A stretch of DNA of 64,000 nucleotides from contig CAMGYJ010000005.1 of assembly GCA_946122785.1 (NCBI GenBank), positions 91,010,547 to 91,074,546 of the forward strand. Direction: 5' to 3'. The notes under the pieces were generated by a model. The model ran no database searches. It was not told the DNA's origin and saw nothing but the letters and a program-made list of their open reading frames with translations. Below, one piece after another: positions 43,901-55,455 of this stretch. Both the position numbers and the translations under genes were made by a program. The DNA comes from Linum tenue (taxonomy: Eukaryota > Streptophyta > Magnoliopsida > Malpighiales > Linaceae). Positions within the stretch are counted from its first letter, which is position 1; the number at the start of each line of letters is the position of its first letter.

Positions 43901-44705
43901 ATCTTGGTTTCCGTCCGTCTCCTTGGCTTTGCTTGTACATATATAAGACGGAAAGTTTTGTAAAATCAATTCCCCCCCCCCCCCCCCACAGCTGTTGGTA
44001 GGTTAGAATGCCTTCTCAGTATCTCCTAATCGCGCGGTGTGTTAACCAATTTGCATCCTTGAGTACAAAATCGGTGTTGATGATGCGGGCTTGCTGCTGG
44101 CGTTGGCAAATGTTATTCAACGATGCTTAAACATAGTTTGCCCATTATGTTGTTGACTAAAGGGAAAATTCCTATCCAAACCCCTCTTGGTTTCTCAACA
44201 GCGTATTTTCCATAGGAATTATAAGTTGACTTGGCCAATTTCTTTAGCAAGTACACGGGAAGAAGGGTCCATTGCTTCGTCTGGTACAAATCAAGCCAAA
44301 TTGTAACATAACATGCATCAGCATATAAATGTTTCTTCTAGGTCTAGAAAGTTGACATCACCAAACACCAATTTGCAAATGTGCTCTGCTCTCAACATGA
44401 CCACAGAAACTATCAACGGCCAAAGACCGATTCCCACCCTCCTCTGCTCATCTATCCTTATTAAAAAAGTTTGCCGCATAATTAATATATTGGGTGGGGT
44501 GGCGGGGGAAGCTTAGCTTTGAAGGCGTCATGATTGTGAAGTTCAAACAATTTTGATTCCATCTTTAAATTTCTTCCAGAGTTGCTAAAGAAAAACAGAA
44601 GCCTATAAAATGGGGAGAAAAAACAATTTTGATTCCATCTAAAAGTGTGCAATAAGATGACTGAAAACTCAATATTTCACATGTTTTTGTACAGTATTCT
44701 TATAC
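43901..44705. other. 3' flank of the peptide gene; no gene
   Basis: Includes a poly-C run (about 43972-43987) that may be a slippage site. No recognised element until the Athila LTR. Confidence 0.5.
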
Positions 44706-45994
44706 TGCGTGAGGCTCGTTCTCGTGTTTTAAACTAATTTCACGTTAGGATGTTCTTGTTATTGACATTTCACGTCCTAGTACGCGAATTAAGGCTTGGG
44801 CACGAGTTCGGGGTCAATTGGGCGAAATTAGGACGTTTGACGGAAAGTTGAGGAATCTGCACGGCCTGCACATGATTCGTGCGTTGTGGTCGTGCAACTG
44901 GGACCACGCGACCAGGGGTCGTACCGGCCGTGCGAGTTTTCCAGGGGCTATAAACGAGCACGACTGAATTCCACACGGTCGTGCGTTTGCCCGTGTGTTC
45001 CCCACTACCAACTAATCGGAACGCGACGTTTGGGAGTTACACGGGCAGACACAGGATTTTACACGGCCATATGTTGTCCGTGTAATAGGGCAAATCTGAA
45101 TTTTAACAAAATTTTGGATTTTTGGAGATGGGATCCAAGTTTTAGAGTAGAAAACAGAGAGTTAGAGAGAGAAAGTGACAAACTCATCCTCCAAGGTGAC
45201 CTGGATCCAGTTTTGACACCATTGGAGCTCGATTGAAGCATGAAAAAGCACCTATTAACAATTAGGAGCTGAATTCCATCCTCTATACGATGATTTTTGC
45301 ATCTGAAGCTGATTTCCTCTCTCTCTCTCTATGGAGTAAACTCCCTCTGTCACCTGAGTATGAACCCAAGTACATGCTATTTTGATACTGATTATACTCA
45401 ATTGAGGCATGATTTCAGAATTGCATGAGCCTTTTTCACATTCTTGTAATTTCTGCTTTGACCTAGAAAGAGAATATCTACATAGGTTGATAAAGCACCC
45501 TTAAATGAAAGTGGTGAATTGACTACTTCAGTCAAGAAGTCAATTCACTGCTATGTACTGGATTTGATCTAGTAGATGAGGTTTTGCATGTTAAGGTCCC
45601 AGTTCGTTTACTCCGGTGGAGGTTAGTCGCCCTCCTGGTCTTCAAACTGTGAGAGTTTGAAGGCCTTTAGTCGAGACTTTAGACTGACTAAGAACCTTGC
45701 GCAGTATAACTATCATTATATTTGGACTTGGTAAATTACAATTCGGCTTAACTTCAATTTAGGGGGAACCATAACCGGGAGACCTCTCTCGAACTTGAAT
45801 CACAACTTTTATGCTTTGTGTTTTCTTAGATTAAATTCAACTTCACAACATTCAAACTGCCGAATAAAGAGAACTTCACAGAGTAGTCATCACATCTAGG
45901 ACCCGAGTTGATAATTAAAACTAAACCCGTTATACTACGCATTAGTTTGTGGTTATACTTGGCCACTTTCTAGTGTGACGGTATTGGCGAGTCA
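44706..45994 (+). repeat. 5' LTR of an Athila-like gypsy element
   Basis: The right border is firm: the LTR ends GGCGAGTCA directly before the primer-binding site. A TATA box (GGGGCTATAAACG) lies near 44945, in a region full of CACGGCC/GGCCGTG and CGTGCG palindromic words. The left border at TGCGTGAGG is a guess because the 3' LTR is outside the window. Confidence 0.5.
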
Positions 45995-46000
45995 AGTTTT

Positions 46001-46019
46001 TTGCGCCGTTGCCGGGGAA
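46001..46019 (+). promoter_or_regulatory. Primer-binding site, tRNA-Asp type
   Basis: TTGCGCCGTTGCCGGGGAA differs by one base from the TGGCGCCGTTGCCGGGGA site used by Athila/Tat-lineage gypsy elements (family knowledge). It places the LTR border and sets the plus orientation. Confidence 0.85.
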
Positions 46020-46126
46020 CGACGACTTGATTGTTGAAGAAATGTGATTTCTGTCTGCATTGTTTTCTTTTATTTCTTTCCACCTTTTGCCGTCACGGGT
46101 TTTCCTGCAGCATGTGTGCAGGTAGT

Positions 46127-47330
46127 GCATGACCCTTAGTCGGGAGAATTATTGTCGTTGGATCAGGAACTTGAATGGACTTGTCGTCAGTTTAAGAAAA
46201 CACTACAAGCGAGACTGGCTGCGAAGGAAAAGCAAGTCGACGGCCGGATAAGCAGCGACTCCGAGTAGGAGGACGACATGGGAGACGAACAGAATCGGAT
46301 GAACAACTTGAACCTGGGGCAGAATCCACCTCTGAACCAGGGATAGCCTCACTTGGGGATTCCTTTCCAGATCCCTTTGGTGAATCACGCCCGCAATCCA
46401 CAGGCAGACGCTGCCAACCATCAGCCACCTCCGCAGGAGCACACCATCGAGTACTTCTACACTCTATAGATCGCCGACATTTGCCCAGCCATCCAGTACC
46501 CGCCCATACCTGCTAACAACTTTGAGATCAAGACCTGCTTGATCCAGTTGATTGCGACCTCCATCCAGTTTCATGGGCTCAAGATGAAGAACTGAGGGTG
46601 CACCTTGATCGGTTCTTGCAACTGACCGACGGTTTCAAGCTTAACGGTGTTCCAGATGATGCAATCCGACTTCACCTTTTTTACTACACTCTGGCCGGGC
46701 GCGCAAAGAGGTGGCTATAAACTCAACCGACACTTTCCATCACTTCCTGAGATGATCTGGCTAACAAATTTGTTAACTGCTACTATCCGGCTCCGAAGAC
46801 TTCAGAAATTCAGCGAGAGATCACCCATTTCTGCCAGGAAGGTGATGAATCATTGCGAGACGCTTGGGAACGATATTATGGCCTGTTCTTGAAGTGTCAC
46901 CATCACGATTTCAGTGATGCATTCACTGTGGGGAACTTCTACAGTGCCTTGTCACCAGAAAGTCAGGGTTGATCGAGTCTTTGTGCGCGAGTGGAGACAT
47001 CCTCACGAAGACTCCGCCAGAATTGAATGAGATGATCGATACTTTGGCCTCTCGGGACCATTCTTGGGGGCAGACCACATGAGGCAGGAGTTCAAGTATA
47101 GAGGTGTGCATGCCATGGAGACCAAATCAGGCCTTGAATGAGAAGTGGCAGAGTCAGTTCAGTCATTGAAGCAGCCCAACAGCCTCATACCTGGTAAAGG
47201 CATGGCATCACCTCCAATGGTCCAGTGTCAATTGTGCGAGAGCTCCAGCCATTCGGTGGAGGAGTGTCAGGCAATGCGAGAATCTACCACCCTAGAGAAG
47301 CAGTAGGACTTCAATGCCAATGCTCGGCAT
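46127..47330 (+). pseudogene. Gypsy gag (Athila-like)
   Basis: After a charged start (LDQELEWTCRQFKKTLQARL), the capsid region is recognisable: NNFEIKTCLIQLIATSIQFH, a shift, then LTDGFKLNGVPDDAIRLHLF, YYTLAGRAKRWL, YYPAPKTSEIQREITHFCQE, ESLRDAWERYYGLF. Near 47221-47270 a zinc knuckle follows (CQLCESSSHSVEEC, C-x2-C-x4-H-x4-C). At least six stops and one or more frameshifts occur, so no particle protein can be made. The order matches gag of Athila/Tat elements. Confidence 0.85.
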
Positions 47331-47607
47331 TTTGATCCCTACGGCGATGCTTATAACGAGGGGTGGCTCCAGCACCCCAACTTCTCCTGGGGTGGCAGCA
47401 ACGGCAGCACCACCCAAGCCTCCTGGCTTCGCAGCATCGATTGGTGGCTTTCCCTAGAGGTAGCAGCACCAGACCCGATCGGGTCGGTTCCAACAACAAC
47501 AGCCATTCCAGCCCAACCAAGGGCAATCTTTTCAACCGTAGCAATGACAGATTCAACAGCAGACAATAGTTCCAGCACAGGGTGACCAGATATCCGAGCT
47601 GCGAAAT

Positions 47608-48690
47608 TTGGTAACGACCTTTGTGAGTACCAGTACTCAGAAGTTCGCCAAGATCAAGATGGACCAGTTCATGGATATTTCCATAGGAACATTCAATGAA
47701 CTAGGGGAGGGTCAGAGGAACCAGAATGCCATTCTACAGGACCTCAAAAACCATATTGGGGACATAGCCCAGCGCAACACCACTAGAGCATCAAGGACTC
47801 TATCTGCCAAAACCATCCCAAATTCTAGAGATTCTCACCAGCAGTTGGATGCCATTACTACGAGTAGTGGCAAGACGATGAATGCAATTCATGCTCCGGT
47901 CAGGCAGGATGAAATGAGACATGTTTCAGCCGAAGACGAGGAAGTGGAGATTGAGAAGGAAGCGCCTGCTCCCAAGCCACAAACAGTGGTTAAGAAGCAT
48001 GTTCCCCAACTTTCTTTCCCCACTTGTATGCACAAGGACAAGCTGGAGACTGAGTTTGCCAAGTTCATGGCAATGTTGAACATGATCAACATCAGCATAC
48101 CATTCGTGGAGGCACTGTGGAAGATGCCCAAGTACACGAATTTCATGAAGAATCTCATCACCAATAAGAAGAAACTTGGGGATCTATCGACAGTGATGTT
48201 GAGTGATGAGTGTTCTGCAAACCTGTAGAACAAGATGCCCGAGAAGCGGAAAAACCCAGGGAGTTTTACTATCCCTCTTGTTATTGGCAACATGCATGTA
48301 GGAAAGTCTGTGGCGGACCTAGGTGCTAGCATTAATGTCATGCCCTATAAATTGTTTAAGAAGGTAGACCTAGGTGAACCCAGAACCACTAGGATGAGTA
48401 TTCAATTAGCTAATCCACCGATTGTGCATCCTAGGGGTATCATTGAGGACTTGCTTGTTAATGTGGGTGCATTCACACATCTTGTTGATTTTGTTATCTT
48501 GGACATAAATAAGGTTGTGGATGTGCCGTTGATTTTGGGTAGACCGTTTCTCTCCATCGCCAAGGCGTTGATTGATGTGCATAGTGGCAAGTTAATTTTG
48601 AGGGTTGGTGATGAACAAGCTACTTTTCTGTGTCTGATAATGCAAAGCATCCCAACCTGCATGATGACTTGGATTATTGTGACATTATAA
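47608..48690 (+). pseudogene. Gypsy gag-pol linker and aspartic protease
   Basis: A single frame, broken only by TAG at 48226-48228, runs from 47608. It has a Q/E-rich linker, PQLSFPTCMHKDKLETEFAK, WKMPKYTNFMKNLITNKKK, then KNPGSFTIPLVIGNM, ADLGASINVMPYKLF (the retropepsin Asp sits in DLGAS), LADPP-like and VPLILGRPFLSIAKALIDVH blocks. This is an intact-looking protease domain. The stop falls where relatives have Gln, consistent with CAG to TAG. The C-terminal end stops at 48690 before the reverse transcriptase. Confidence 0.88.
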
Positions 48691-49398
48691 CATATTTTAA
48701 ACCGTACTCGCCATCACGAGTGCGGGTACTGATGATGTTCTTGAGCGCTGTATTTTGCTAGGTGAGCAGGTATCGCAAGAGCTGCAGCTGGAGGAGAAGT
48801 TGGCAACACTAGAGCGTGGCTAATTCCTAGAGGTCGAGAAGCCATTCAAGACGATCTCATCCTCTAGCCATATCACCACCTCATTGGACGGACCACCAAA
48901 ACCGGAGCTGAAGCCCCTCCCTTCCCATTTGGAGTATGCATTTCTTATGGAGAGGAACAAGCTTCCAGTTATCATTAACTCGACCCTCACACCCAAGCAG
49001 CAGAACAGATTGGTGGCCCTGCTAAAGGAGTATGAGCGAGCTCTGGCATGGAAGATCATCAATATCCGGTGGATCATACGGAGAGTAAGGTCGTGACAGT
49101 TCCCACCGGATCCTGATGGAGGATGACATTCGACCGGTGAGGCAGCCTCAGAGAAGATTGAAATCGAATTTAGAGGTCCTGGTCAGAGTAGAGATTATCA
49201 AGCTGATGGAAGCGGAAATCATCTTTGCCATTTCTGACAGCGAGTGGTTCAGTCCCAATCAGGTGGTGCATAAGATGGGCGGGATGACTGTGGTCCCAAG
49301 TGAGTAGAATGAGCACATACCGATGAGAACGATGACTGGGATACCGCGTCTGCGTCGACTATCGCTGCCTCAACGATGCCACAAGGAAGGATCATTTC

Positions 49399-49793
49399 TG
49401 TTTCACCCTAGAATGTACCCAGGGCTAACATAATAATTATTGAGGCATTAATCTGGACTCCCTCGTTCGATCTCTTCGCGAGGCAAGGAATCTTTAAAGA
49501 GCAGGGGGCGGCCCCCGAGATCTACGCTCCGACGCCCAAATTAGTACGAGATAGGATAATGGTGTATGGTATGTGAAATGTAGAGAAATAAAGCTAGAGA
49601 GAGACCTCAAGTGATATAAAATAAGGGGGGGAGAGAAGGTCTCCTTTTGGCTTGGAGGCATGAGTCTCCTTTTATAGGTGTCCTAGGCTTCCTTTCGTGG
49701 GCTTAGGCCCGAGAAGATGCATGGAGCGATGGGATGGGCCCGTTAATGACGTAGTTGTTTTTCATATTAGGTGGATTAATACCACACCCAACA
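49399..49793 (-). repeat. 3' LTR of the nested element (element on minus strand)
   Basis: 395 bases, starting TGTTTCACCCTAGAATGTAC on the plus strand and ending CACACCCAACA. Matches 55063-55455. Confidence 0.92.
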
Positions 49794-49894
49794 ATTGCCC
49801 ATTTACTTCTTGTATTCTGTAAGAATGGAAGGAGTAAAATAAAGTCTTAAAGTGTATTAATTTGTCTTACTTTTGAGACTGGATGATGCATTCT

Positions 49895-50645
49895 GCCCCT
49901 TGAGCCTGTCGAGAGGCGTTAAGGCTTTGAGTGTGGTCGATGTATTTTGCCCCCTTGTACGAGTTGCGTTTAATTATCCTTGCCCCTTGCTTAGATTTTG
50001 ATGCCTTGAGTTAGAGTTGTCAAATCGTTTGATATTTGCCCCACTAGCACATTATTGTTAACTATGTGCTAGGGAGGGTGACCCCCATGACTTGAGAGTT
50101 GTAACTCAAGACATTCCCGGAGGCGGGTGATGTGGGTTTCGGAGTTCTGTCTTCCAGCGTGTGTGGAGGCATTCCTTATTTTGAGCATGTCGGGAGGCAT
50201 TTCTTCTCTTGGCCTATCATGGGGTGTTACTCCTTTGGGCCTGCTTGTAGGCATTTTATGTTCAGCCGTTAGGAGGCATTTTTTCTTTGAGCCTGTCGGA
50301 AGGAGGTTATCCTTAGGGCCTGACGGGAGGCGTTTAAGCCTTTCGAAAGGAATTTCTCCTTTTAGTATGTCAGAAGACGTTTAAGCTTTGAGCCAATTGG
50401 AAGACGTTTAATTTTCGAGCCTATCAGGAGGCGTGTATGCCTATTGGAAGACGTTTCGAGTTTTTGCCTGATGAGAGGCGTTATTCCTATCGAAAGGCAT
50501 TTGAGCTCTTTGCTAGTCGGAAGGCGTTTCTCCTTTGAGCCTGTCGGAAATCGTTTTTCCTTTGAGCCTGTCGAGAGGCGTTTTTACCTTTGAGCCAAGC
50601 CCGGAGACGTGAGACATAAGTCTTCGAGCCAATCCTGGAGGCGAG
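49895..50645 (+). repeat. Minisatellite, unit about 30 bases
   Basis: Imperfect units of the form CCTTTGAGCCTGTCGGGAGG and CGTTT recur more than fifteen times with one- to three-base variation. Confidence 0.85.
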
Positions 50646-50649
50646 AGGC

Positions 50650-52003
50650 GTGTGCCTTCACACCTTCGGGAGTTGCTTCGGAGCCGTTCTGCCTTCGGGG
50701 TGGGGTGTTATGAATAACTTCATGCCGCATAAGGCATTTTTGTGGAGTCTCTATGCCTTTGGGGTGGCGATTTATGAGCGATCTCCTGCCTCAGAAGGCT
50801 TTTTGTGGTTGGGTTGTTCTACCTTCGGGGTGGCGTGTTATGAACAACCCTACTTTGGAAGGCTTTTTATGGAGTCGCTCTGCCTTTGGGGTGGCGATTT
50901 ATGAGCGATCTCCTACCTCGGAAGGCTTTTCGTTGTTGGGTTGTTCTGCCTTCGGGGTGGCGCGTTATGAACAACCCTACCTCGGAAGGCATTTTATGGA
51001 GTCGCTCTGCCTTCGGGGTGGCGTTTTATGAGCGATCTCATGCCTCGGGAGGCATATATCTTCGAGCTAAGCCCGGATATGGTAGGCAAAAGTCCACGAG
51101 CCTTGGTGAGTTGCTCCGGAGTTGTTCTGCCTTCGGGGTGGTGTATTATGAACAACTCCATGCCTCAGAAAGAATTTTTGTGGAGTCGCTCTGCCTTCGT
51201 GGTGGCGTCTTATGATCGATATCCTGCCTCGGATGGCATTTTGTGGTTGGGTTGTTCTATCCTCGGGGTGGTGTGTTATGGACAACCCTGCCTTGGAAGG
51301 CATTTTATGGAGTCGCTCTGCCTTCGAGGTGGCGTTTTATGAGCGATCTCTTGCCTCAGGAGGTATAAATCTTCGAGCCAAGCCTGGAGGTGAGAGGCGT
51401 ATGCCTTCGGGCCTTGGGGCATTGCTCCAAGGTTGTTCTACCTTCGGAGTGGCATGTTATGAACAACTCGATGCCTCGGAAGGCATGTTTGTGGAGTAAC
51501 TCTGCCTTCGGGGTGGCGTTATATGAGTGATCTCCTACCTCGGGAGGCATAAGTCTTCAAGCCTTGCCCACAAGCCTTGGTGAGTTGCTCCGGAGTATTT
51601 CTGCCTTCGGGGTGGCGTGTTATGAATAACTTCATGCCTTACAAAGCTTTTTTGTGGAGTCGGTCTGCCTTCGGGATGGCATGTTATGAGCAATCTCCTG
51701 TCTTGGAAGGCATTTCTTTGTTGGGTTGTTCTGCCTTCGGGTTGGCGTGTTATGAACAATCTTGCCTCGGAAGGCATTTTATGGAGTCGCTTTGCATTCG
51801 GGGTGGCGTTTTATGAGCGATCTCCTGCCTCGGGAGGCATAAATCTTCGAGCCAAGCCCGAAGACGGGAGGCATAAGACCACGAGCCTTGGTGAGTTGCT
51901 CCGGAATTGTTCTGCCTTCAGGGTGGTGTGTTGTGAACACCTTCATGCCTCATAAAGCATTTTATGGAGTGCACTGCCTTCGTGGTGGCATCTTATGAAC
52001 AAT
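50650..52003 (+). repeat. Minisatellite, subunits about 75 bases, left part
   Basis: Subunits built on TCTGCCTTCGGGGTGGCG, TTATGA(A/G)C(A/G) and CCTCGGAAGGCATTTT(A/G)TGG recur about fifteen times and are grouped in larger blocks that begin GAGTTGCTCCGGAGTTG (about 50665, 51110, 51584, 51896). All long frames here (repeated FGVAxYER-type words) are by-products of the repeat. The array is split by the hAT at 52012 and resumes at 53218-53335. Confidence 0.88.
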
Positions 52004-52011
52004 CTCCTACC

Positions 52012-53217
52012 CAATGCAGTCAAAAGCGCGATTCTACCTAGAAACGGTGAAGGGGTAAAATCGTAAAGCGTAAAATCGAAGCGTAAAAGCGTAAGTTTTT
52101 AATGCATCCTGTAAAATTTCATTCCATCCCTTCGCCCCTAATTTCCCTTACTACCAATATAAAACAAAGAAAAGTCATACACATTATTGAAATAAGATAA
52201 GCTTGTTCTTATCCAACAAAATTTGAAATTTTCCATATAAGTGAAGCTTGGAGGAGAGCAATGATGAATAGAATGGAAGTCGGCCAGGAATCAGAGTAGT
52301 GACTAGTGAGTGAACAAAAAGAGAATAAATGAAAGGGTCAAGTCTCTGCTCATAAAAAAAAAAGAATATCATCATCAATCCATCATCAATCATCAACGTG
52401 TATTCAAAAGGGAGATTGAGTATTGATGGAAATGTCCAAATCTCTACTCAAGGATAAATGAAAACAAAAGCAGGGGATCACATATAACAATAAAACAGCT
52501 CCGGTCCATTTTAGATAATATATGCATACCAACTGGTAGCTAGCTAGCTAATTGGAGCACCGAAAATTAAAACCCCCCACAACCACTCGACATGAAAAGG
52601 ACCATTCAACTTGCTAGCGAGCGCGGGAGTTGCGCTAGGATAATGAAAATGTTCTTACATCGGCAGATGTGTGTTGGAGCGGTGAGTTTTGCAGTGGCAG
52701 AGCGTGGTGGAGAGATGTTCTACAGCTGGCTGGTGGCAAAGAGACTGGCTTATGCAGTCGAGACATATTTTGCAACTGCTGTCACCAATTCCTGCAGCAA
52801 CCAGTGGTGAAGTAGGCCGACAAAAAGTGAACGGGCGGGAAGAACTGGAGAAGATGAGCGCCGAGCGGCCTGGACTTCGAGGAAAGGAGGTTAGGGTTCT
52901 TGGCAAAATTGAATCCTCCTCTCATCTCTCGACAGTAGATAGATCGCCCGAGTCCTTACATTTTTCTTTTGAGTTAAAACACCGTAAAACGGCGCCATTT
53001 TGGCTAAATTAAGCCATTTTTATGGCTTTCTCAAAAACGGATAAAAGCGTAACAGAAACGCGATTTTATCGTTTTTTTGCGTTTTTACCGCTTTTACCAC
53101 CGTTTTTATATGCTTTTATGTACAATACGACTTTAGGTAGAAACTGAAGCGTTTTTGTGGTTTAGATAGGTAGAAACGTACGATTTTACGCTTTAAAGCG
53201 CGATTTTGACTGCACTG
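52012..53217. mobile_element. hAT-superfamily element, non-autonomous, 1206 bp
   Basis: Starts CAATGCAGTCAAAAGCGCG and ends CGCGATTTTGACTGCACTG, inverted repeats of CA(A/G)TGCAGTCAAAA. Identical 8-bp flanks CTCCTACC lie at 52004-52011 and 53218-53225, inside the minisatellite of the LTR element. Subterminal repeats of GCGTAAAA and TTTTACGC type are dense at both ends. The interior has frames up to 107 codons (52689-53012) without a transposase motif. It is the youngest layer of this nest. Confidence 0.93.
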
Positions 53218-53334
53218 CTCCTACCTCGGAAGGCATTTAGTCGTTGGGTTGTTCAGCCTTCGGGGTGGCATGTTATAAACAGCCCTGCCTCGGAAGGCAT
53301 TTTATGGAGTTGCTCTGCCTTTAGGGTGGCGTTT

Positions 53335-53660
53335 TATGCTTTGAGACTGCGTGCCGATGACCCGCCTATGAAAAGCGAGATCAGGCTTTACCTCCGCACC
53401 GATGACCTGCCTTTGAAAAGCGGGATCAGGTTTTACCTCCGTGCCGATGATCCGCTTGTGAAAAGTGGGATCGGGCGTTACCTTCATGCCAATGCAAGAT
53501 CGGGCTTTCGTTTCCCAGAGGAAGCATTCCCGCGATGGGAGCATCACCCAGAGTCGGAACATTCCCGTGACGAGAGCATCGCCCGTCGGCGGGACTTTCC
53601 CGCGATGAGAGCATCGCCCAGGGCGAGACATCCTCATGCTAGTAGCTTCATTTAGAGGCG
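53335..53660 (-). repeat. Minisatellite, unit about 50 bases
   Basis: Units containing GCCGATGACCCGCCT(A/T)TGAAAAG and GGGATC(A/G)GG recur about three times (53346, 53397, 53442), then GCGATGAGAGCATCGCCC-type units twice. They translate on the minus strand as repeated EVKPDPAF words; no protein family is implied. Confidence 0.7.
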
Positions 53661-53919
53661 GGATGAATGTATATCCGTGAAAGGTGTTTGTGGCTAGTGC
53701 CCAACATATTTTGAGCATAAAAAATAAGCATATCACACTTGAGAATATCCTAGCATGGTGATGAGTCTCTTCATGTATTTTTCTAGCATGGTGGTAACGA
53801 GCCTCTTTATAACTTGGAATCAAGCATAGCAACAATGAAGAAATACTTAGCTTGTGAGTAGGAGTGGCAGAAAACAGATCATTAAATAGTGGACGGCGTA
53901 AATTGGAAACACAAAGTCG

Positions 53920-54185
53920 TATGCAGTTCAGTGGTTAGCAAGCTTGCTCTTGGAGGCTGGTTTTTGGTTCGATTCTTGTCAAAAGCGTTACCTTATTTCT
54001 TTTTAATAGGATGCTTCTCTTGATGACTGGTTCATTGGGCTTGATGCGTCAGAGAGAGGATGGGCTGTGTTTGTTTGCTTGAGGTAACAGGCTCGCGTGC
54101 AACACGGGGCGTTATTGAAGGCTATACGAGTGGGTCGCATCCTATGAGGATCTACTTGATGTGAGTCTTGTTTCAAAAAATAATA
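53920..54185 (+). mobile_element. Possible tRNA-derived SINE
   Basis: CAGTTCAGTGGTTAGCAAG (53924-53942) resembles a Pol III A box, and GGTTCGATTCT (53966-53976) a B box, about 32 bases apart as in tRNA-headed SINEs. A tRNA-like cloverleaf is not complete. Ends and TSD were not resolved. Confidence 0.4.
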
Positions 54186-55043
54186 GGTCCACAAGCCCAT
54201 TAAAGAGAAGGCGAAACGTGGTTGACGTCAGGCTTTAGAGGTGAGCACATGCGAATATGCGACGTGGGGACGGGACGAAGTTTGGTAGAGTGGGCTGAAT
54301 GCGAAGCAGGCCGTTGGATGAGGCCCCTGTGACGCATTTGGGGACTGGGCTGGTGGAAGCGGGATCATGGACTGTGTCGGTGCTCCCTAGTGGCGCAGGC
54401 CAGACACATTGGTTTTGAATGCACAGTAGGTTGAAAGTTGATACGGGTGCCGTGACGCAGAGCGGGTCCGTATCGCGAAGGCGGGTTGATTGGAATTCAT
54501 GGGCTACCAATATCGGAAGCAGGCCAAAGATGGAGATGTTCGTGGTGGGATCTGCTTACGCGCTCTAAAGGTGAAGCGGGTGATCGAAGGCGGGTGATGC
54601 ACAAACCTCGAGGCTCCTAATATCGGAGGCGTGGGCCTCGGAGGCTGGCCAAATATTGGAATGGCAGTGGAAGCTGATGTTGCTGGGGTGGTGGTGCCGA
54701 TGCCATAGAGTTCGAGAAGAAGCCGACTAGTAAGAGGATAAATTGACGGTGTTTGTTGACCGCCTCTCTATTTTCGCTTTTTTTGGAAGCGGCGGCCCTG
54801 CGTTGCTTTATTTTTCTTCTTGATTGTTATTGCCTATAGCCTTGGGGAGGAAGATCGAATTTGGGATGACCTTTGTTATTCCTTTTCTCTTTTTCTTTGG
54901 TCGAACTATCAGGAGAAGCAGATGTGAGAATCTCTTCTTTGCCTTCTGTGATTTCTCTTTGCTCCGGAGTGTCTTGCGGATTTGGCAGCGGCTGCTTTCA
55001 ATGTATGGAAAAGGATCCCTCTTCTCTCCTCTCCCTTCGAAAT
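54186..55043. other. Interior of the LTR element, no gene
   Basis: GC-richer sequence with GGAGGC and GAAGCGGG words. Frames up to 91 codons have no recognised motif. Minus-strand primer-binding site follows at 55044. Confidence 0.5.
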
Positions 55044-55062
55044 GCCACGATGGGCACCAAAC

Positions 55063-55455
55063 TGTTTCACCCTAGAATGTACCCAGGGCTAACATAAAAA
55101 CTATTGGGGCTCTGATCTGGACTCCCTCGTTCGAACTCTTCGGGAGGCAAGGAATCTGTAAGTAGGAGGGGCCGACCCCCGATATCTACGCTCCGACGCC
55201 TAAATTAGTACGAGATATGATAATGGTGTATGGTATGTGAAATGTAGAGAAATAAAGCTAGAGAGAGACCTCAAGTGATGTAAAATGAGGGGGCGAGAGC
55301 TCTCCTTTTGGCTTGGAGGCATGAGTCTCCTTGAATAGTTGTCTTGGGCTTCCTTTCGTGGGTTTTGGCCCGAGAAAATGTATAGAGCGATGGGCTTGGG
55401 CCCGTTGATGACGTAGTTGTTTGTCGTATTAGGTAGATTAATACCACACCCAACA
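55063..55455 (-). repeat. 5' LTR of the nested element (element on minus strand)
   Basis: 393 bases, matching 49399-49793. On the minus strand it ends just before the primer-binding site and so is the 5' LTR. Confidence 0.92.

Larger units (their letters stand above)
49399..55455 (-). mobile_element. LTR element without coding domains (LARD-like), 6057 bp, nested
   Basis: Both ends are TG...CA, the terminal repeats are 49399-49793 and 55063-55455, and the flanks are the identical 5-mer ATTTC (49394-49398 and 55456-55460). On the minus strand TTTGGTGCCCATCGTGG (complement of 55044-55060) adjoins the right-hand LTR and looks like a primer-binding site, so the element points leftward. The two LTRs agree at roughly nine positions in ten by eye. 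The interior consists of minisatellites, a SINE-like segment and a hAT insertion; no gag, protease, RT or integrase was found. Inserted in the Athila RT. Confidence 0.92.

Noticed and set aside
43623..43946. A 107-codon plus-strand frame overlapping the peptide gene
   Set aside because: It crosses the intron and reads the second exon in another frame; the spliced cysteine-rich peptide explains the region better.
49895..51990. A CRISPR-like array
   Set aside because: Units are tandem and imperfect with no unique spacers, and this is a plant retroelement.
50650..52000. Several overlapping 80-110-codon frames
   Set aside because: They are translations of a minisatellite in different frames and repeat FGVA-x-YER words; no protein family is involved.
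53302..53835. A 178-codon minus-strand frame with EVKPDPAF repeats
   Set aside because: It derives from a short tandem repeat within an LTR element and lacks any recognisable domain.
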